A DNA stretch of 64,000 nt from Brenneria rubrifaciens. Lineage in GTDB: Bacteria > Pseudomonadota > Gammaproteobacteria > Enterobacterales > Enterobacteriaceae. The stretch's first letter is position 1; the number at the start of each line of letters is the position of its first letter. Shown in pieces: positions 10,048 through 19,185 of this stretch. Under the pieces are notes generated by a model, which was not told the DNA's origin, searched no databases, and saw only the letters and a list, made by a program, of their open reading frames with translations. The DNA is taken from assembly GCF_005484945.1 (NCBI RefSeq), contig NZ_CP034035.1, positions 930,001 through 994,000 on the forward strand, read 5' to 3'. The translations under genes were made by a program, and so were the position numbers.

Positions 10048-10476
10048 TTACTCCAGTGTCTGGCTGTAGAAAGCAAGTGCCGGAAAATCAATATGAAGCT
10101 CTTCGCCGAATTCCGCCGCGATGTCGTCTTCCTTGTCGTAGTACCAATACAAATTCACTGACAGCCCCTGTTCAGCCGCCTGGTTCAATGTGTTGAACAG
10201 GCTGAACAACATTTTGGTGCTGGAACTGTTGAAATAGACCAGCGACACATGAATCTCAATGGTGGCGGCAGTCGGGTGTGGTGATGCGGCGTCAGTCTGC
10301 AACCGGTCGAGATAATTTTCGATTCGCGCAATCAGAGGACGATAAAACGCTGCCGCATTTTCAGGATAGGATTCACCTGACAAAGAGAGGCGGTGTGCGG
10401 CAAAGTCGAAATCTACGACCGGCGTACAGGGCGTTCCTGAGATATGTAGATTGTCCATGTTGTTTCTATTCGTCAT
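10048..10476 (-). CDS. siaC: SiaC-family (DUF1987) regulatory phosphoprotein
   Basis: This small single-domain protein (142 aa, or 136 from the inner ATG at 10458) has the SiaC family pattern. It shows MDNLHISGTPCTPVVDF, SGESYPENAAAFY, a central VYFNSSSTKMLFSLF and the NLYWYYDKEDDIAAEFGEE end. In P. aeruginosa this family is phosphorylated on a Thr in the central segment by SiaB and dephosphorylated by SiaA, and it activates SiaD when unphosphorylated. Here the segment is Ser-rich, so the phospho-acceptor may be a Ser. It sits between siaB (stop at 10478) and siaD, consistent with one transcript. Confidence 0.85.
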   Translation of the reverse strand: MTNRNNMDNLHISGTPCTPVVDFDFAAHRLSLSGESYPENAAAFYRPLIARIENYLDRLQTDAASPHPTAATIEIHVSLVYFNSSSTKMLFSLFNTLNQAAEQGLSVNLYWYYDKEDDIAAEFGEELHIDFPALAFYSQTLE

Positions 10477-10477
10477 G

Positions 10478-11029
10478 TCAAATAATCGCCTTCAGGTAAA
10501 ACGTAGGCAGTCCCGTTGATGAATCTGCCCGAAAGGTGAACTGAAGCGGCTCACTGGCATCGCGTGCGACAGTCAGTAACCCAATATCGGCCCCCTTGCT
10601 CCAGGGGGGGGCCTGATTGCGCAGGGAGGCTTTGTAGGCAAGCCTGATTTCTTCAATTGTCATATAACGCAAAGGCTCAAGGCGCACCCGCAGTTTTTCG
10701 ATATCATCCGGGTGAACCTGATTAGCAGAGAGTAAAAAATATTTCCCGTTTTCATAACCGATGCAGACCGAACCGTGGCGAACTTCATTCGGTTGATCAA
10801 CGACGGCTAAATCGGCGGCGGAATAGCGGGTGATGTTCTGCATTACCTCAACAAAAGCGGAAAAGAGTTTCCGGCGGATACCTGAGGGAACCTGTTTTTT
10901 TTCAAGCTGTAACCGTACCGTTTCAGCCAGTGAACTAATGATGTTCTGTGAAAAATACCCCACGTAATACAGCGTGATATCGTGTTGGTGGGTGGAGTCG
11001 AAGAATTCGGTATATTTAGTCTCTGACAT
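10478..11029 (-). CDS. siaB: SiaB-family protein kinase (DUF6272)
   Basis: This 183-residue protein resembles anti-sigma-factor/histidine-kinase-like ATPases. The N-box-like segment FVEVMQNITRYS lies near residue 62, a glycine-rich strand region follows (GSVCIGYENGKYFLLSANQV), and KGADIGLLTVARDAS is the lid-like end. In P. aeruginosa SiaB phosphorylates SiaC and so lowers diguanylate cyclase activity. The start ATG 11029 overlaps the end of siaA by 14 bases, indicating coupled translation. Confidence 0.82.
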   Translation of the reverse strand: MSETKYTEFFDSTHQHDITLYYVGYFSQNIISSLAETVRLQLEKKQVPSGIRRKLFSAFVEVMQNITRYSAADLAVVDQPNEVRHGSVCIGYENGKYFLLSANQVHPDDIEKLRVRLEPLRYMTIEEIRLAYKASLRNQAPPWSKGADIGLLTVARDASEPLQFTFRADSSTGLPTFYLKAII

Positions 11030-12290
11030 GATCGCGCTTCACCTGGTTAAGCCGTGCCGAAGAAAATCTGAAGCCCCAAAAGGTCAGATCGTCCCTTCTA
11101 ATCTGATTTCCCTGATATGCTTGATGTTCGTGTAACAGCTGGCTGGCAAGTGCACGCATTGGCTGTGTCTGGTGGCGCAATAAGAACTCTTGCAAATTGC
11201 GTTTGCCGTACATGATGCGCCGTTCGCCGCCGATTTGATCCGTCAGCCCATCGGTGGCGGTAAACATCAGATCGCCATTGTTTAGCGTCAGTTGGTAGTC
11301 CGGCCATTGATAATCGTACGGCGTATCTGTATAGCCGATACCCATTCGATCGGTGTCAAGCACGCTTATCTGTCCGCTGTGCTGCCCTATCCTAAAGGCG
11401 GCCATGCGTGCGTTGGCCCAGACCAGCGAATTTTCCGTAACATCGCAAAACATCACTATCGCATCGCAACCATCGTTGGAGGTGGAGGCGTGATGTTTCC
11501 CATCACGCTGCCCAAGGGTGTTTTTGATATGCTGATTGATGGCTTGTAACAATAGCGCCGGCGTCTCCGGCCCGTGTTGGGTCAGCGCCTGTTCCAGTGC
11601 GGAAGCGAAAATCAGGGTCATAAAGGCGCCGGGTACACCGTGGCCGGTACAATCCGCGATGGCGGCAAGCCAGCCGTGCGGGTAGGTTTTGAAGTAGTAG
11701 AAGTCGCCGCCGACGCAATCACGTGGTTCCCACGTCAGACACCAGTCCGCCAGCGAACAGGACATGGCTTGCCGTGAAGTGGTCAACATGGCTTCCTGAA
11801 TCACGCGGGCATACTCAATGCTTTGCATAATTTGCTGATGCTGCTGCACATGCATGGCCGAAACCGCCTTGATCAGATCAATCCCTAATCCGATGCCGAT
11901 GTAGCGGCCATTTTTGGTAATAATAAAGCCATCAGTGAGCGTCTTGTCTCCGGTAACGACCGTCTGAGCCGCGACGTTATTCAGCGAGGCCGATGCCTCG
12001 ATAATTAGCGGATTTTTATCCATAAAAGCAATGCAGCTCTTTTTATCATAGAGCTCGCGGTAAAAGGGCCGCGACATCTGCGACAGAAAAATATGACGAT
12101 TAATCAGCCCGAAAGGGCGACCGTTTTCCACCACGGGCAGGCTGACCAGTTCCTTATTTTTGCCGAAAAGCGCTAATACCGTGGCGTTATCAGTCTTGGG
12201 TGAAACGTCCGGCGTCGGGACGCAAAGATCCTTAGCGGTTGGCTGAATACAGAAACTTTGTTGAACGCATGGAGCAGGCATGGAGGTCAT
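11016..12290 (-). CDS. siaA: SiaA-like PP2C/SpoIIE serine phosphatase with N-terminal CBS-like sensor
   Basis: The C-terminal half is a SpoIIE-type PP2C phosphatase. It shows CVGGDFYYF, then IADCTGHGVPGAFMTLI, a DAIVMFCDV strand, GDLMFTATDGLTDQIGG and the terminal RRDDLTFWGF, all metal-binding Asp motifs. Instead of the membrane and HAMP sensor of P. aeruginosa SiaA, the first about 150 residues resemble a CBS pair (LVSLPVVENGRPFGLINRH, then GFIITKNGRYIGIGLGIDLI). The phosphatase therefore appears cytosolic. ATG 12290 (after AAGAGA) is preferred over a TTG at 12356. It should dephosphorylate SiaC and thus switch on SiaD. Confidence 0.85.
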   Translation of the reverse strand: MTSMPAPCVQQSFCIQPTAKDLCVPTPDVSPKTDNATVLALFGKNKELVSLPVVENGRPFGLINRHIFLSQMSRPFYRELYDKKSCIAFMDKNPLIIEASASLNNVAAQTVVTGDKTLTDGFIITKNGRYIGIGLGIDLIKAVSAMHVQQHQQIMQSIEYARVIQEAMLTTSRQAMSCSLADWCLTWEPRDCVGGDFYYFKTYPHGWLAAIADCTGHGVPGAFMTLIFASALEQALTQHGPETPALLLQAINQHIKNTLGQRDGKHHASTSNDGCDAIVMFCDVTENSLVWANARMAAFRIGQHSGQISVLDTDRMGIGYTDTPYDYQWPDYQLTLNNGDLMFTATDGLTDQIGGERRIMYGKRNLQEFLLRHQTQPMRALASQLLHEHQAYQGNQIRRDDLTFWGFRFSSARLNQVKRDHVRD

Positions 12291-13019
12291 AAGTCTCTTG
12301 AATGGCTGACTATTTTGGTCACAATGTAGACGATTTTGATGACTGAATAATGACAATTGCCCCGAAGGGACGGTTCAGCCCCGCCAGTACCTTGCTCATG
12401 AACCGGGTTTGCCAGTTGATATAGGGATTGAAGGTCAGGCGTACGTGAGTTTTGTCCTTTTCCTGAACGCGCCAATCGACATACCACCGTGAATTTCTGT
12501 CCTGACACTGACGCGGGTCGGCATCGGCCTGTCGTTGGCGCAAATAACCACCGCGTCAGTTGAACCCTAAGTTTTATTTTCCGGCGAGAACAGAATCGAC
12601 ATAGGTAAAAATTGGCTGACGCGCCATTCGGACAGGCGATCGCTGCGGATTAGCACGCGTGAAGAAGCGGCGCGGGCAGGGGGATTGCCATACCAGATGA
12701 GCCTGCTGCTCGGGTGAGTGAATTTCCTGTCGAACGGGTTAAGCAGGTCAGGGCTATCTAGCACGGAATCATGTTCGGCCAGCACCCTTGGCACCGGCTT
12801 ATCGTAGGTTCTGTCCGCCAAACGGGTATATAAACTGTGTTTGTACGGTCGGTAACCTGAATGTGCCTGAGCGTTCAATCCCGCGATTCATATCACGCAT
12901 TCCGCGGACGGGGATCCAAGGCTTCATGTTATACTTTAGCTGATTTGGATGACTGATTGGCTTTTTTGGTCCGGCCAATTTAAAATTATGGCAGATGTCT
13001 GGTGAAAGGGCAGGGTGGT
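12291..13019. other. Upstream region of siaA and uxuR, with a possible unrecognised decayed coding remnant
   Basis: On the minus strand, two open stretches in different frames look partly protein-like. One is at 12567-12878 (…RVLIRSDRLSEWRVSQFL…). The other is at about 12360-12543 (…SRWYVDWRVQEKDKTHVRLT…). They could be one frameshifted gene upstream of siaA, but I do not recognise the family, and stops interrupt any single frame. The last 120 bases serve as the uxuR promoter region. Confidence that any of this is a former gene is low. Confidence 0.3.
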
Positions 13020-13751
13020 ATGCGGTTATATCAGCAAATTGGCGGCAATATTCGGGCCGAGATATTAGAAGGGAAATATCAGATTGGCGATCGCCTGCCT
13101 CCCGAGCGGGATATTGCCGAGGCGTTCAATGTCAGCCGCAGTGTGGTTCGGGAAGCCTTGATCATGCTGGAACTGGAAAAGCTGGTTGAAGTGCGCAAAG
13201 GCTCCGGTGTTTATGTCATGCAGATCCCTGAGGCATCGGAAAAAACCATTGCGGTGGACAGCGGTTACGGCCCGTTTGAACTGCTACAGGCCCGCCAGTT
13301 GCTGGAAAGCGAAGTCGCCGCTTTTGCCGCGATGCAGGCGACTAAAAGCGACATTATCAAAATGCGCCAGGCCATTGAACAGGAGAGCGTTTCGTTGGCA
13401 AGCGGCAGCGTGGCCGAGAGCGCAGACGAACAATTTCACTGCCTTTTGGCCCAGTCAACGCAAAACAGCGTACTGGCCAATATGGTGTATGAGGTGTGGC
13501 AAGCGAGGAAACGCAGCCCGATGTGGCAGGGCATCCACTCTCATACCGATGATTTCAGCTACCAGCGCCGGTGGCTTGACGATCACGAAACCATCCTGCG
13601 GGCGGTTTCCCGGCGCGACGCGAAATTGGCCCGTCAGGCGATGTGGCAGCATCTGGAAAATGTGAAGGATAAACTACTGGAAATCTCGAACGTGGATGAC
13701 CCCGCTTTCGACGGCTACCTGTTTGAGTCGGTGCCGCGAGTGGAGTCATAA
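13020..13751 (+). CDS. uxuR: GntR/FadR-family regulator of hexuronate genes (UxuR-like)
   Basis: The N-terminal winged helix-turn-helix (RLYQQIGGNIRAEILEGKY, GDRLPPERDIAEAFNVSR) and VVREALIMLELEKLVEVRKGSGVYV are typical of FadR-type regulators. The C-terminal FCD domain contains GPFELLQARQLLESEVAAFA, FH...A metal-binding positions and MWQHLENVKDKLLEISNVDD, closest to UxuR and its paralogue ExuR. The neighbours uxuB and uxuA favour UxuR. It should repress the uxu genes until fructuronate is present. ATG 13020 has AGGG upstream and is preferred over GTG 13002. It converges with uxuB, 27 bases away. Confidence 0.85.
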   Translation: MRLYQQIGGNIRAEILEGKYQIGDRLPPERDIAEAFNVSRSVVREALIMLELEKLVEVRKGSGVYVMQIPEASEKTIAVDSGYGPFELLQARQLLESEVAAFAAMQATKSDIIKMRQAIEQESVSLASGSVAESADEQFHCLLAQSTQNSVLANMVYEVWQARKRSPMWQGIHSHTDDFSYQRRWLDDHETILRAVSRRDAKLARQAMWQHLENVKDKLLEISNVDDPAFDGYLFESVPRVES

Positions 13752-13778
13752 TCGACTGGCTTCTATTCAAAATCAGCG

Positions 13779-15272
13779 TCATAGCGTACGTGCCAGCGCC
13801 GCTACAGTCGCTTTGGCGCCCTGCTTCAGAAGAGTTTGATAAGCCTCGATCAACTGCGGGACGGACGCGTCATCTTGCGGTAAATCCTCCCCAAACACGC
13901 CGGGCAGCGCCAGCAGTCCGCGCACGCGCGGTTCGCCGTCAGCCGTCTGGCTGACAATAGCCTGGAGTTGTTCCAACATCGGATCGCGCACATCAATAGG
14001 CATTCCGGCATCGTCCGTGCCGCTGACATAACGCATCCAGCCCGCCACACCCAGCAGCAAACAGCGACAATCGCTGCCGTGACGAATATGCCAGCGAATC
14101 GAATCCATCATACGCTGAGGCAATTTTTGCGTACCGTCCATAGCGATTTGCCAGGTGCGATGCTTCAGCGCTGGATTGGCGTAGCGCGTAATCAACCGAT
14201 TCGCATAGTCCGCCAGATCAACCCCGGAGACGTTCAGCGTAGGTGCCTGTTCATTCATCATCAGGTGGTGAGCGATGCGGCGATAGTGTTCATCGGCCAT
14301 ACAGTCGTTGATATGCAGGTAGCCTGCAAGATAGCCAAGATAGGCGAGGAAAGAGTGGCTGCCGTTCAACATCCGCAGCTTCATCTCTTCAAAGGGACGT
14401 ACATCCTCGACCAACTGTGCGCCAACCCGATCCCACGCAGGGCGCCCGGCGGTAAACCGGTCTTCGATAATCCATTGGATAAACGGTTCACAGGCGATTC
14501 CGCAGGGATCGCTCACGCCCAGCACATTGGCAATTTCCTGCAATGTTTCCGGCGTCGCCGCCGGGACAATACGATCGACCATGGTATTAGGGAAGGTTAC
14601 CTGCATTTCGATCCACTCAGCCAGCACCGTGTTTCTCGCTTTCGCCAGTTCTAGCACCGCGGTTTTTATGATGCGGCCATTCTCTGGCATGTTATCGCAG
14701 GAAAGTATCGTAAAAGGCGGCAGCCCGCGTTCCCGGCGCACCCGTAGCGCTTCCACCAGTATACCGGGCACCGAGGCTGGGGCGTCCGGCGTCTCCAGAT
14801 CGGTTTTGATCAATGGGTTTTGCCAATTCAGCGTACCGTTACGGCGATCGATGCAATAGCCTTTCTCGGTAATCGTCATCGAAACGATGGCAACCTGGGG
14901 TTCAGCCAGTTTTTCTATCACCGCCGTTATGCCTTCCAGACGCGCATGCAGGGATTCATTGACAGACCCAATCACTATCGCCTGATGACCCTGCGCCCCT
15001 TTTTCCAGCACGCTGTAGCGGTGTGCCTGTCGGCGCAGCGTTTTAATCAGTTCTTCATTACCGAATAGGCTGATTTCACAAATCCCCCAGTCACCGCCTT
15101 GCTGGTTCAACACCCGATCAGTGAACAGCGCCTGATGCGCGCGGTGAAAAGCGCCGAATCCAATGTGGACGATACGGCTTTTCAGCGCCTTACGATCGTA
15201 GTGCGGCTGACGAATGTCCTCCGCCAGCGGAAAGCTGGCGATATCAAGTGATTTTGCCTCAGTTGTTTTCAT
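13779..15272 (-). CDS. uxuB: Fructuronate reductase (D-mannonate oxidoreductase)
   Basis: This NADH-dependent enzyme interconverts D-fructuronate and D-mannonate in glucuronate breakdown. It belongs to the long-chain mannitol dehydrogenase family. The dinucleotide fold starts SRIVHIGFGAFHRAHQALFTD, followed by TVTEKGY-like ITEKGYC, FTILSCDNMPENG and the catalytic Lys region EEMKLRMLNGSHSFLAYLGY. The length (497 aa) fits UxuB. ATG 15272 follows GAGAGAG and is preferred over the upstream in-frame start at 15314. It is divergent from uxuA and shares a 291-base control region with it. Confidence 0.93.
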   Translation of the reverse strand: MKTTEAKSLDIASFPLAEDIRQPHYDRKALKSRIVHIGFGAFHRAHQALFTDRVLNQQGGDWGICEISLFGNEELIKTLRRQAHRYSVLEKGAQGHQAIVIGSVNESLHARLEGITAVIEKLAEPQVAIVSMTITEKGYCIDRRNGTLNWQNPLIKTDLETPDAPASVPGILVEALRVRRERGLPPFTILSCDNMPENGRIIKTAVLELAKARNTVLAEWIEMQVTFPNTMVDRIVPAATPETLQEIANVLGVSDPCGIACEPFIQWIIEDRFTAGRPAWDRVGAQLVEDVRPFEEMKLRMLNGSHSFLAYLGYLAGYLHINDCMADEHYRRIAHHLMMNEQAPTLNVSGVDLADYANRLITRYANPALKHRTWQIAMDGTQKLPQRMMDSIRWHIRHGSDCRCLLLGVAGWMRYVSGTDDAGMPIDVRDPMLEQLQAIVSQTADGEPRVRGLLALPGVFGEDLPQDDASVPQLIEAYQTLLKQGAKATVAALARTL

Positions 15273-15471
15273 AGGGGCTCTCTCGCGTATCTTTGCCCCG
15301 GCGGGGGCGGTCAACGGATGAAGGATGAGATTGTAAATCTATCAGACCAAATTTATCGAGCTGAGTAAATAGCGAACATAATAAGACAATGACATAAAAT
15401 AGGGTGACGATAATATAGGGATTAAGCCGGATTATGGGAATTTGTTTGTCCAAAATTCGCTATTTTTGTGT

Positions 15472-15487
15472 AATTGATCAACCAATT
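15472..15487. promoter_or_regulatory. Candidate UxuR/ExuR operator
   Basis: AATTGATCAACCAATT has inverted half-sites AATTG/CAATT, close to the ATTGG-type palindromes bound by ExuR and UxuR. It lies 77 bases upstream of the uxuA start in the uxuA-uxuB divergent region. A related GGTTGAT half-site occurs at about 15512. Assignment is by resemblance only. Confidence 0.45.
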
Positions 15488-15563
15488 TAGCTTTTTGTTT
15501 GACACGAAAATCGGTTGATGTAGGCTTTGGTCATCGTTTAGAAGATTGATAAGGTCATTCGAT

Positions 15564-16760
15564 ATGGAACAAACCTGGCGTTGGTACGGTCCGAAAGATC
15601 CGGTATCACTTGACGATGTTCGGCAGGCGGGGGCGACGGGCGTGGTCACGGCGCTGCATCATATTCCCAATGGAGAAGTGTGGCCGATTGAAGAAATTGA
15701 AAAGCGCAAAGCCGAACTGAAGGCCAAAGGGCTGGTATGGTCGGTGGTGGAAAGCGTGCCGGTGCATGAAGCAATTAAAACGCAGACCAGCAATTACCCG
15801 CACTATATCGCAAACTATCAGCAGTCGTTGCGCAATTTGGCGCGGTGCGGCATTGATACGGTCTGCTACAACTTTATGCCGGTGCTGGACTGGACGAGAA
15901 CGGATCTGGAATACGAATTGCCAAATGGCGCTAAAGCGCTGCGTTTCGATCAGATCGCTTTTGCGGCATTCGAACTGCACATACTGAAACGCGCCGGCGC
16001 CGAGCGTGACTATACGCCTGAAGAGCAAACCCAGGCCGCGGCCTATTTCAATGCGATGAGGGAAGAGGATACCGCCCGTCTGACGGCGAATATCATTGCG
16101 GGTCTGCCGGGTTCGGAAGAAGGGTATACGCTGGCGCAATTCCGCGATCGTCTGGCGGAATATGATGGCATCGATCACGCGACGTTGCGTGAACATCTGG
16201 GGTATTTTTTGCGGCAAATTGTGCCGGTTGCGGAGGACGTCGGAATTCGGCTGGCGATTCATCCTGACGATCCGCCGCGTCCGATTCTGGGTCTGCCGCG
16301 CGTGGTTTCCACCATTGAGGATATGCAGTGGCTTAAGCACACGGTGGACAGCATCAATAACGGTTTTACCCTGTGTACCGGCTCTTACGGCGTGCGGGAG
16401 GATAACGATTTGGTTCAGATGATTGAAACCTTCGGTGATCGCATTCATTTCACCCATCTGCGCGCAACCTGCCGGGAAGAAAACCCGAAAACCTTCCATG
16501 AAGGCGAGCATCTGAAAGGCGATGTAGACATGGTCGCGGTCATCAAGGCGATTTTGACGGAAGAACGGCGTCGCCAAAACGCCGGGGATTTGCGCCTGAT
16601 TCCGATGCGCCCGGATCACGGCCACCAGATGCTCGACGATCTGAAGAAGAAAACCAACCCCGGCTATTCGGCGATTGGACGACTTAAAGGGCTGGCGGAA
16701 ATTCGTGGTGTCGAACTTGCGTTGAAACGTACTCTGTTCCCTGAGTTGTCGCAGGGATGA
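15564..16760 (+). CDS. uxuA: Mannonate dehydratase
   Basis: This enzyme dehydrates D-mannonate to 2-keto-3-deoxy-D-gluconate. It is a TIM-barrel metalloenzyme, starting [20 protein letters not shown] and [20 protein letters not shown]. Later metal-site segments are [46 protein letters not shown] and [12 protein letters not shown]. The length of 398 aa is usual. ATG 15564 is chosen, with AAGG eight bases upstream; an in-frame TTG at 15546 adds six residues. Together with uxuB it forms the core glucuronate/galacturonate-type catabolic step expected in a pectin-degrading enterobacterium. Confidence 0.95.
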   Translation: MEQTWRWYGPKDPVSLDDVRQAGATGVVTALHHIPNGEVWPIEEIEKRKAELKAKGLVWSVVESVPVHEAIKTQTSNYPHYIANYQQSLRNLARCGIDTVCYNFMPVLDWTRTDLEYELPNGAKALRFDQIAFAAFELHILKRAGAERDYTPEEQTQAAAYFNAMREEDTARLTANIIAGLPGSEEGYTLAQFRDRLAEYDGIDHATLREHLGYFLRQIVPVAEDVGIRLAIHPDDPPRPILGLPRVVSTIEDMQWLKHTVDSINNGFTLCTGSYGVREDNDLVQMIETFGDRIHFTHLRATCREENPKTFHEGEHLKGDVDMVAVIKAILTEERRRQNAGDLRLIPMRPDHGHQMLDDLKKKTNPGYSAIGRLKGLAEIRGVELALKRTLFPELSQG

Positions 16761-16789
16761 GACGGAGTACAACGCCGGGGCATTGGGCC

Positions 16790-17186
16790 TGAATACCTTG
16801 ATCAACGTCCTACTCCACGCCATCTGTTCGGTTTTGACGTGACCACGCTGGAAAAACCTTCCCGTAGTCGATGGCATTTTTGGCTATCAGGACGATCCTG
16901 AATACCTGTATGATGCGGCGCGCATGGCGTCAAAGGGATCGTCTATGCCGGCATGGGCGCTGGCTGCGTCTTCAAACACGGTAATGCCGGTATTCGTAAA
17001 GCGGAACGTAAAGGTATCATTGTTGTTCATTCCCGCCTCACCGTCAGTGATATTGTTCCGCCGGATGCGCGTCGGCCCGCTCTGGTGTCTGACTGGCTAA
17101 ATCCGGCGAAATCTCCTATCCTGCTGCTGGCGTTGACGAAAACAATCAATCCGGCAGTGATTCAGGAATATTCCCCAATTCATTAA
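16790..17186 (+). pseudogene. ansB: L-asparaginase II (periplasmic) 3' remnant
   Basis: Only the C-terminal third survives, broken by frameshifts. PRHLFGFDVTTLEK (about 16830) is followed in another frame by [16 protein letters not shown], and in a third by [36 protein letters not shown] and [18 protein letters not shown] before TAA at 17186. These are the C-terminal domain segments of AnsB-type asparaginases. The N-terminal domain with the catalytic threonines is absent. It lies directly after uxuA. There is no sign that it is translated. Confidence 0.8.
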
Positions 17187-17260
17187 CCGACGTTTCAAGA
17201 TTGACGGAAGCAGTCGTCGCGTTTGCGCCGAAAAAACGGCGGGAATAAGATAGGTATTCT

Positions 17261-17289
17261 GGCTCCGTTGTTTTTTACGGAGCCTTTTT
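17261..17289 (+). terminator. Rho-independent terminator after the ansB remnant
   Basis: Perfect 8-bp stem GGCTCCGT (17261-17268) / ACGGAGCC (17277-17284) followed by five T. It probably once ended ansB and now ends uxuA read-through. Confidence 0.8.
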
Positions 17290-17443
17290 CTGTGTTTTGG
17301 TGAGCGTATTCCCTGAGGGTAAAGGCATTATTCGGCTTTTATCTCAGCGGACTTTACCGATATGATTTGATAAACAACGTTAATGACCTGGCAGTAACAT
17401 GATGATGTTAATGGTCTTGGTAGAAATAAGGATACGTCATTAG

Positions 17444-17965
17444 ATGACACAACCCATTTTTATGGTTGGCGCCAGAGGGTGTGGGAAAACCACTGTCGGC
17501 AAACAACTGTCGCGGGCGTTAGGATATGACTTTGTCGATACTGACGTTTTTATGGAACAGACCTGCAAGATGACCGTGGCCGAGGTTGTAGCCCAGGAAG
17601 GATGGCATGGCTTCCGGCAGCGTGAAAGCCTCGCATTGCATCAGGTAACCTCTAATCATAGCGTCATTGCCACCGGTGGCGGCATGGTGCTTTCAGACGC
17701 GAATCGCCGTTTTATGCTTGATCGAGGGGCGGTGATTTATCTCCATGCCAGCGCAGACTTATTGGCGCAACGTCTTGAAGAAAACCCGCAGGATCAGCAA
17801 CGCCCTACGCTAACCGGGCGACCTATCGCCGAAGAGATGGCGGATGTGCTGGCCGCACGTGAGGGGCTTTATCGTAGTGTGGCCCATCATATTATTGATG
17901 CGGCGCAAGATCCGACGGTGATTGTCGCAAACGTGCTGTACGCGCTGCGTCTTTCGGTCGCGTAG
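17444..17965 (+). CDS. aroL: Shikimate kinase II
   Basis: This enzyme phosphorylates shikimate with ATP in aromatic amino acid biosynthesis. The P-loop is [15 protein letters not shown] (residues 8-22). The shikimate-binding Asp lies in FVDTDVFME, followed by the [10 protein letters not shown] region and ATGGGMVLS. The lid Arg lies in [10 protein letters not shown]. At 173 aa it is like AroL. E. coli carries yaiA and aroM after aroL; here the next gene is ppnP. I saw no clear TyrR box in the upstream 100 bases. Confidence 0.93.
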   Translation: MTQPIFMVGARGCGKTTVGKQLSRALGYDFVDTDVFMEQTCKMTVAEVVAQEGWHGFRQRESLALHQVTSNHSVIATGGGMVLSDANRRFMLDRGAVIYLHASADLLAQRLEENPQDQQRPTLTGRPIAEEMADVLAAREGLYRSVAHHIIDAAQDPTVIVANVLYALRLSVA

Positions 17966-18120
17966 AGTGGAAAAAATGGGTGTCGAAAAGCGGGAACTGG
18001 AAAAAAATCACCGGTTGGTGTTAGCGATAACGCACTTTCATTGAATAGATAGTGACAGTGGCTCAGTTCTCCTTTTAAGATGAATTTTCTTAATTTTTTC
18101 TCGACTATAGGTGCCACGCT

Positions 18121-18405
18121 ATGCTGAATGTAAACGAGTATTTTACCGGGAAAGTGAAATCTATTGGTTTTGACAGCGGGAGTATTGGCCGTGCCAGTGT
18201 TGGTGTGATGGAAGCGGGAGAGTATACGTTTGGGACGGGTCAGGCTGAAGAGATGACGGTGATTACCGGTGCGCTGAAAGTTTTGTTACCTGGTGCGCCC
18301 GACTGGGAGGTGTTTATGCCTGGGGAATCGTTTTTCGTTCCAGCACAAAGTGAATTCAATTTACAGGTAGCAGACGCTTCTTCCTATTTGTGTAAATACC
18401 TCTAG
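18121..18405 (+). CDS. ppnP: Pyrimidine/purine nucleoside phosphorylase (cupin)
   Basis: This 94-residue single-cupin protein of the YaiE/PpnP family phosphorolytically cleaves a range of nucleosides. It begins [17 protein letters not shown] and continues [32 protein letters not shown] and [16 protein letters not shown] 18121 is preceded by a long leader. Its position after aroL agrees with the E. coli order apart from the missing yaiA-aroM. A strong terminator follows. Confidence 0.93.
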   Translation: MLNVNEYFTGKVKSIGFDSGSIGRASVGVMEAGEYTFGTGQAEEMTVITGALKVLLPGAPDWEVFMPGESFFVPAQSEFNLQVADASSYLCKYL

Positions 18406-18435
18406 TTGCTTCTTTTCTGTTAAGTCAATTATTCA

Positions 18436-18469
18436 ACGCCGCTTTTATGTTTACGAAAAGCGGCGTCTT
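18436..18469 (+). terminator. Terminator after ppnP
   Basis: Perfect 11-bp stem ACGCCGCTTTT / AAAAGCGGCGT with a 9-base loop, followed by CTTTA. Confidence 0.75.
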
Positions 18470-18853
18470 TACTTATTGATTTTTTTTAATCGTATTTTAG
18501 CGTATAACCCGTTAAAGGTAATATTTAATATGGATTTTAATGGATTCATATAATTACTTTCTTTATTAAGTTGATTTCGAGATGCTTTATGTGTTTTTTT
18601 TAACATTTTCCTGACAGTAATATTGCATCCAGTGATGTGGGTGGTGACATCACGACATCAGCAAGATATATATGTTTTTCTTATTTATTGAGTTTGGTTT
18701 TATATTCTGCTTATTTCTAGTTTTGAGACAATTTGATTTTAAATATCGTTTATCGTTAATTTTAAACGCTTTTTTTTACAAGAGAGGCAGTTGAATATGT
18801 TTGCATTCTCTGACGTTTTTATTCCCAATTAAGGGGATTACGTGTAAGCAGCC
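18470..18853. other. AT-rich spacer before the chemoreceptor gene
   Basis: About 380 bases of strongly AT-rich sequence with no open frame of note and no recognised RNA. Confidence 0.4.
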
Positions 18854-18880
18854 TCAAGTTTTATTTTAGGGTGCCGTTAT
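18854..18880 (+). promoter_or_regulatory. Sigma-28 (FliA) flagellar promoter
   Basis: TCAAGTTT (18854-18861), exactly 11 bases, then GCCGTTAT (18873-18880). This closely follows the FliA consensus TAAAGTTT-N11-GCCGATAA. It lies 34 bases before the chemoreceptor start, as is usual for flagellar-class-3 chemoreceptor genes. The gene it drives is now interrupted by an IS. Confidence 0.75.
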
Positions 18881-18914
18881 CGTTTATATAACGATTCCAT
18901 ACTAAGAGTTTCCT

Positions 18915-19185
18915 ATGCTGAAAACGACACGATCCCGTATTATCGCGGTTTGTACTGCTATGATTGTACTTTCTCTGACTATAAATACTTTTCTGAACTA
19001 CACCATCGTAAATAATGCCAATAAAGTGTCTATCAATAACATGCTGAATTCGGTTGCGACCAGCCACAGTATGGCGATTGGCGAGTGGGTGGAATCTAAA
19101 ACGCGGATGATTTCCTCACTTCACGACAATGTGTTGGTCAATGACGATCCTATTCCTGTGTTTAAGCAAATTGCCGCTTCAGGCG
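18915..19185 (+). pseudogene. Methyl-accepting chemotaxis protein, 5' part, interrupted by IS4-family element
   Basis: This part encodes an uncleaved N-terminal membrane helix (SRIIAVCTAMIVLSLTINTF) and the first helix of a periplasmic Cache domain. The frame runs to ...FKQIAASG, where the IS begins. Read-through into the IS gives 10 foreign residues and a stop at 19214. Removing the IS and one direct-repeat copy joins IAASG to GFINVYMGY in frame. The gene was therefore intact until this insertion, which appears recent. See the 3' part at 20498. Confidence 0.88.
19175..19185. repeat. 11-bp target duplication, left copy (IS4-family copy 1)
   Basis: CGCTTCAGGCG here and at 20498-20508 directly flank the element whose ends are CTGAGG...CCTCAG. 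The repeat itself is CGC...GCG at its ends. Confidence 0.85.

Noticed and set aside
15606..16877. A 423-codon open frame on the minus strand
   Set aside because: It is the complement of uxuA. Composition is arginine/glutamine-rich shadow sequence without a recognisable domain.
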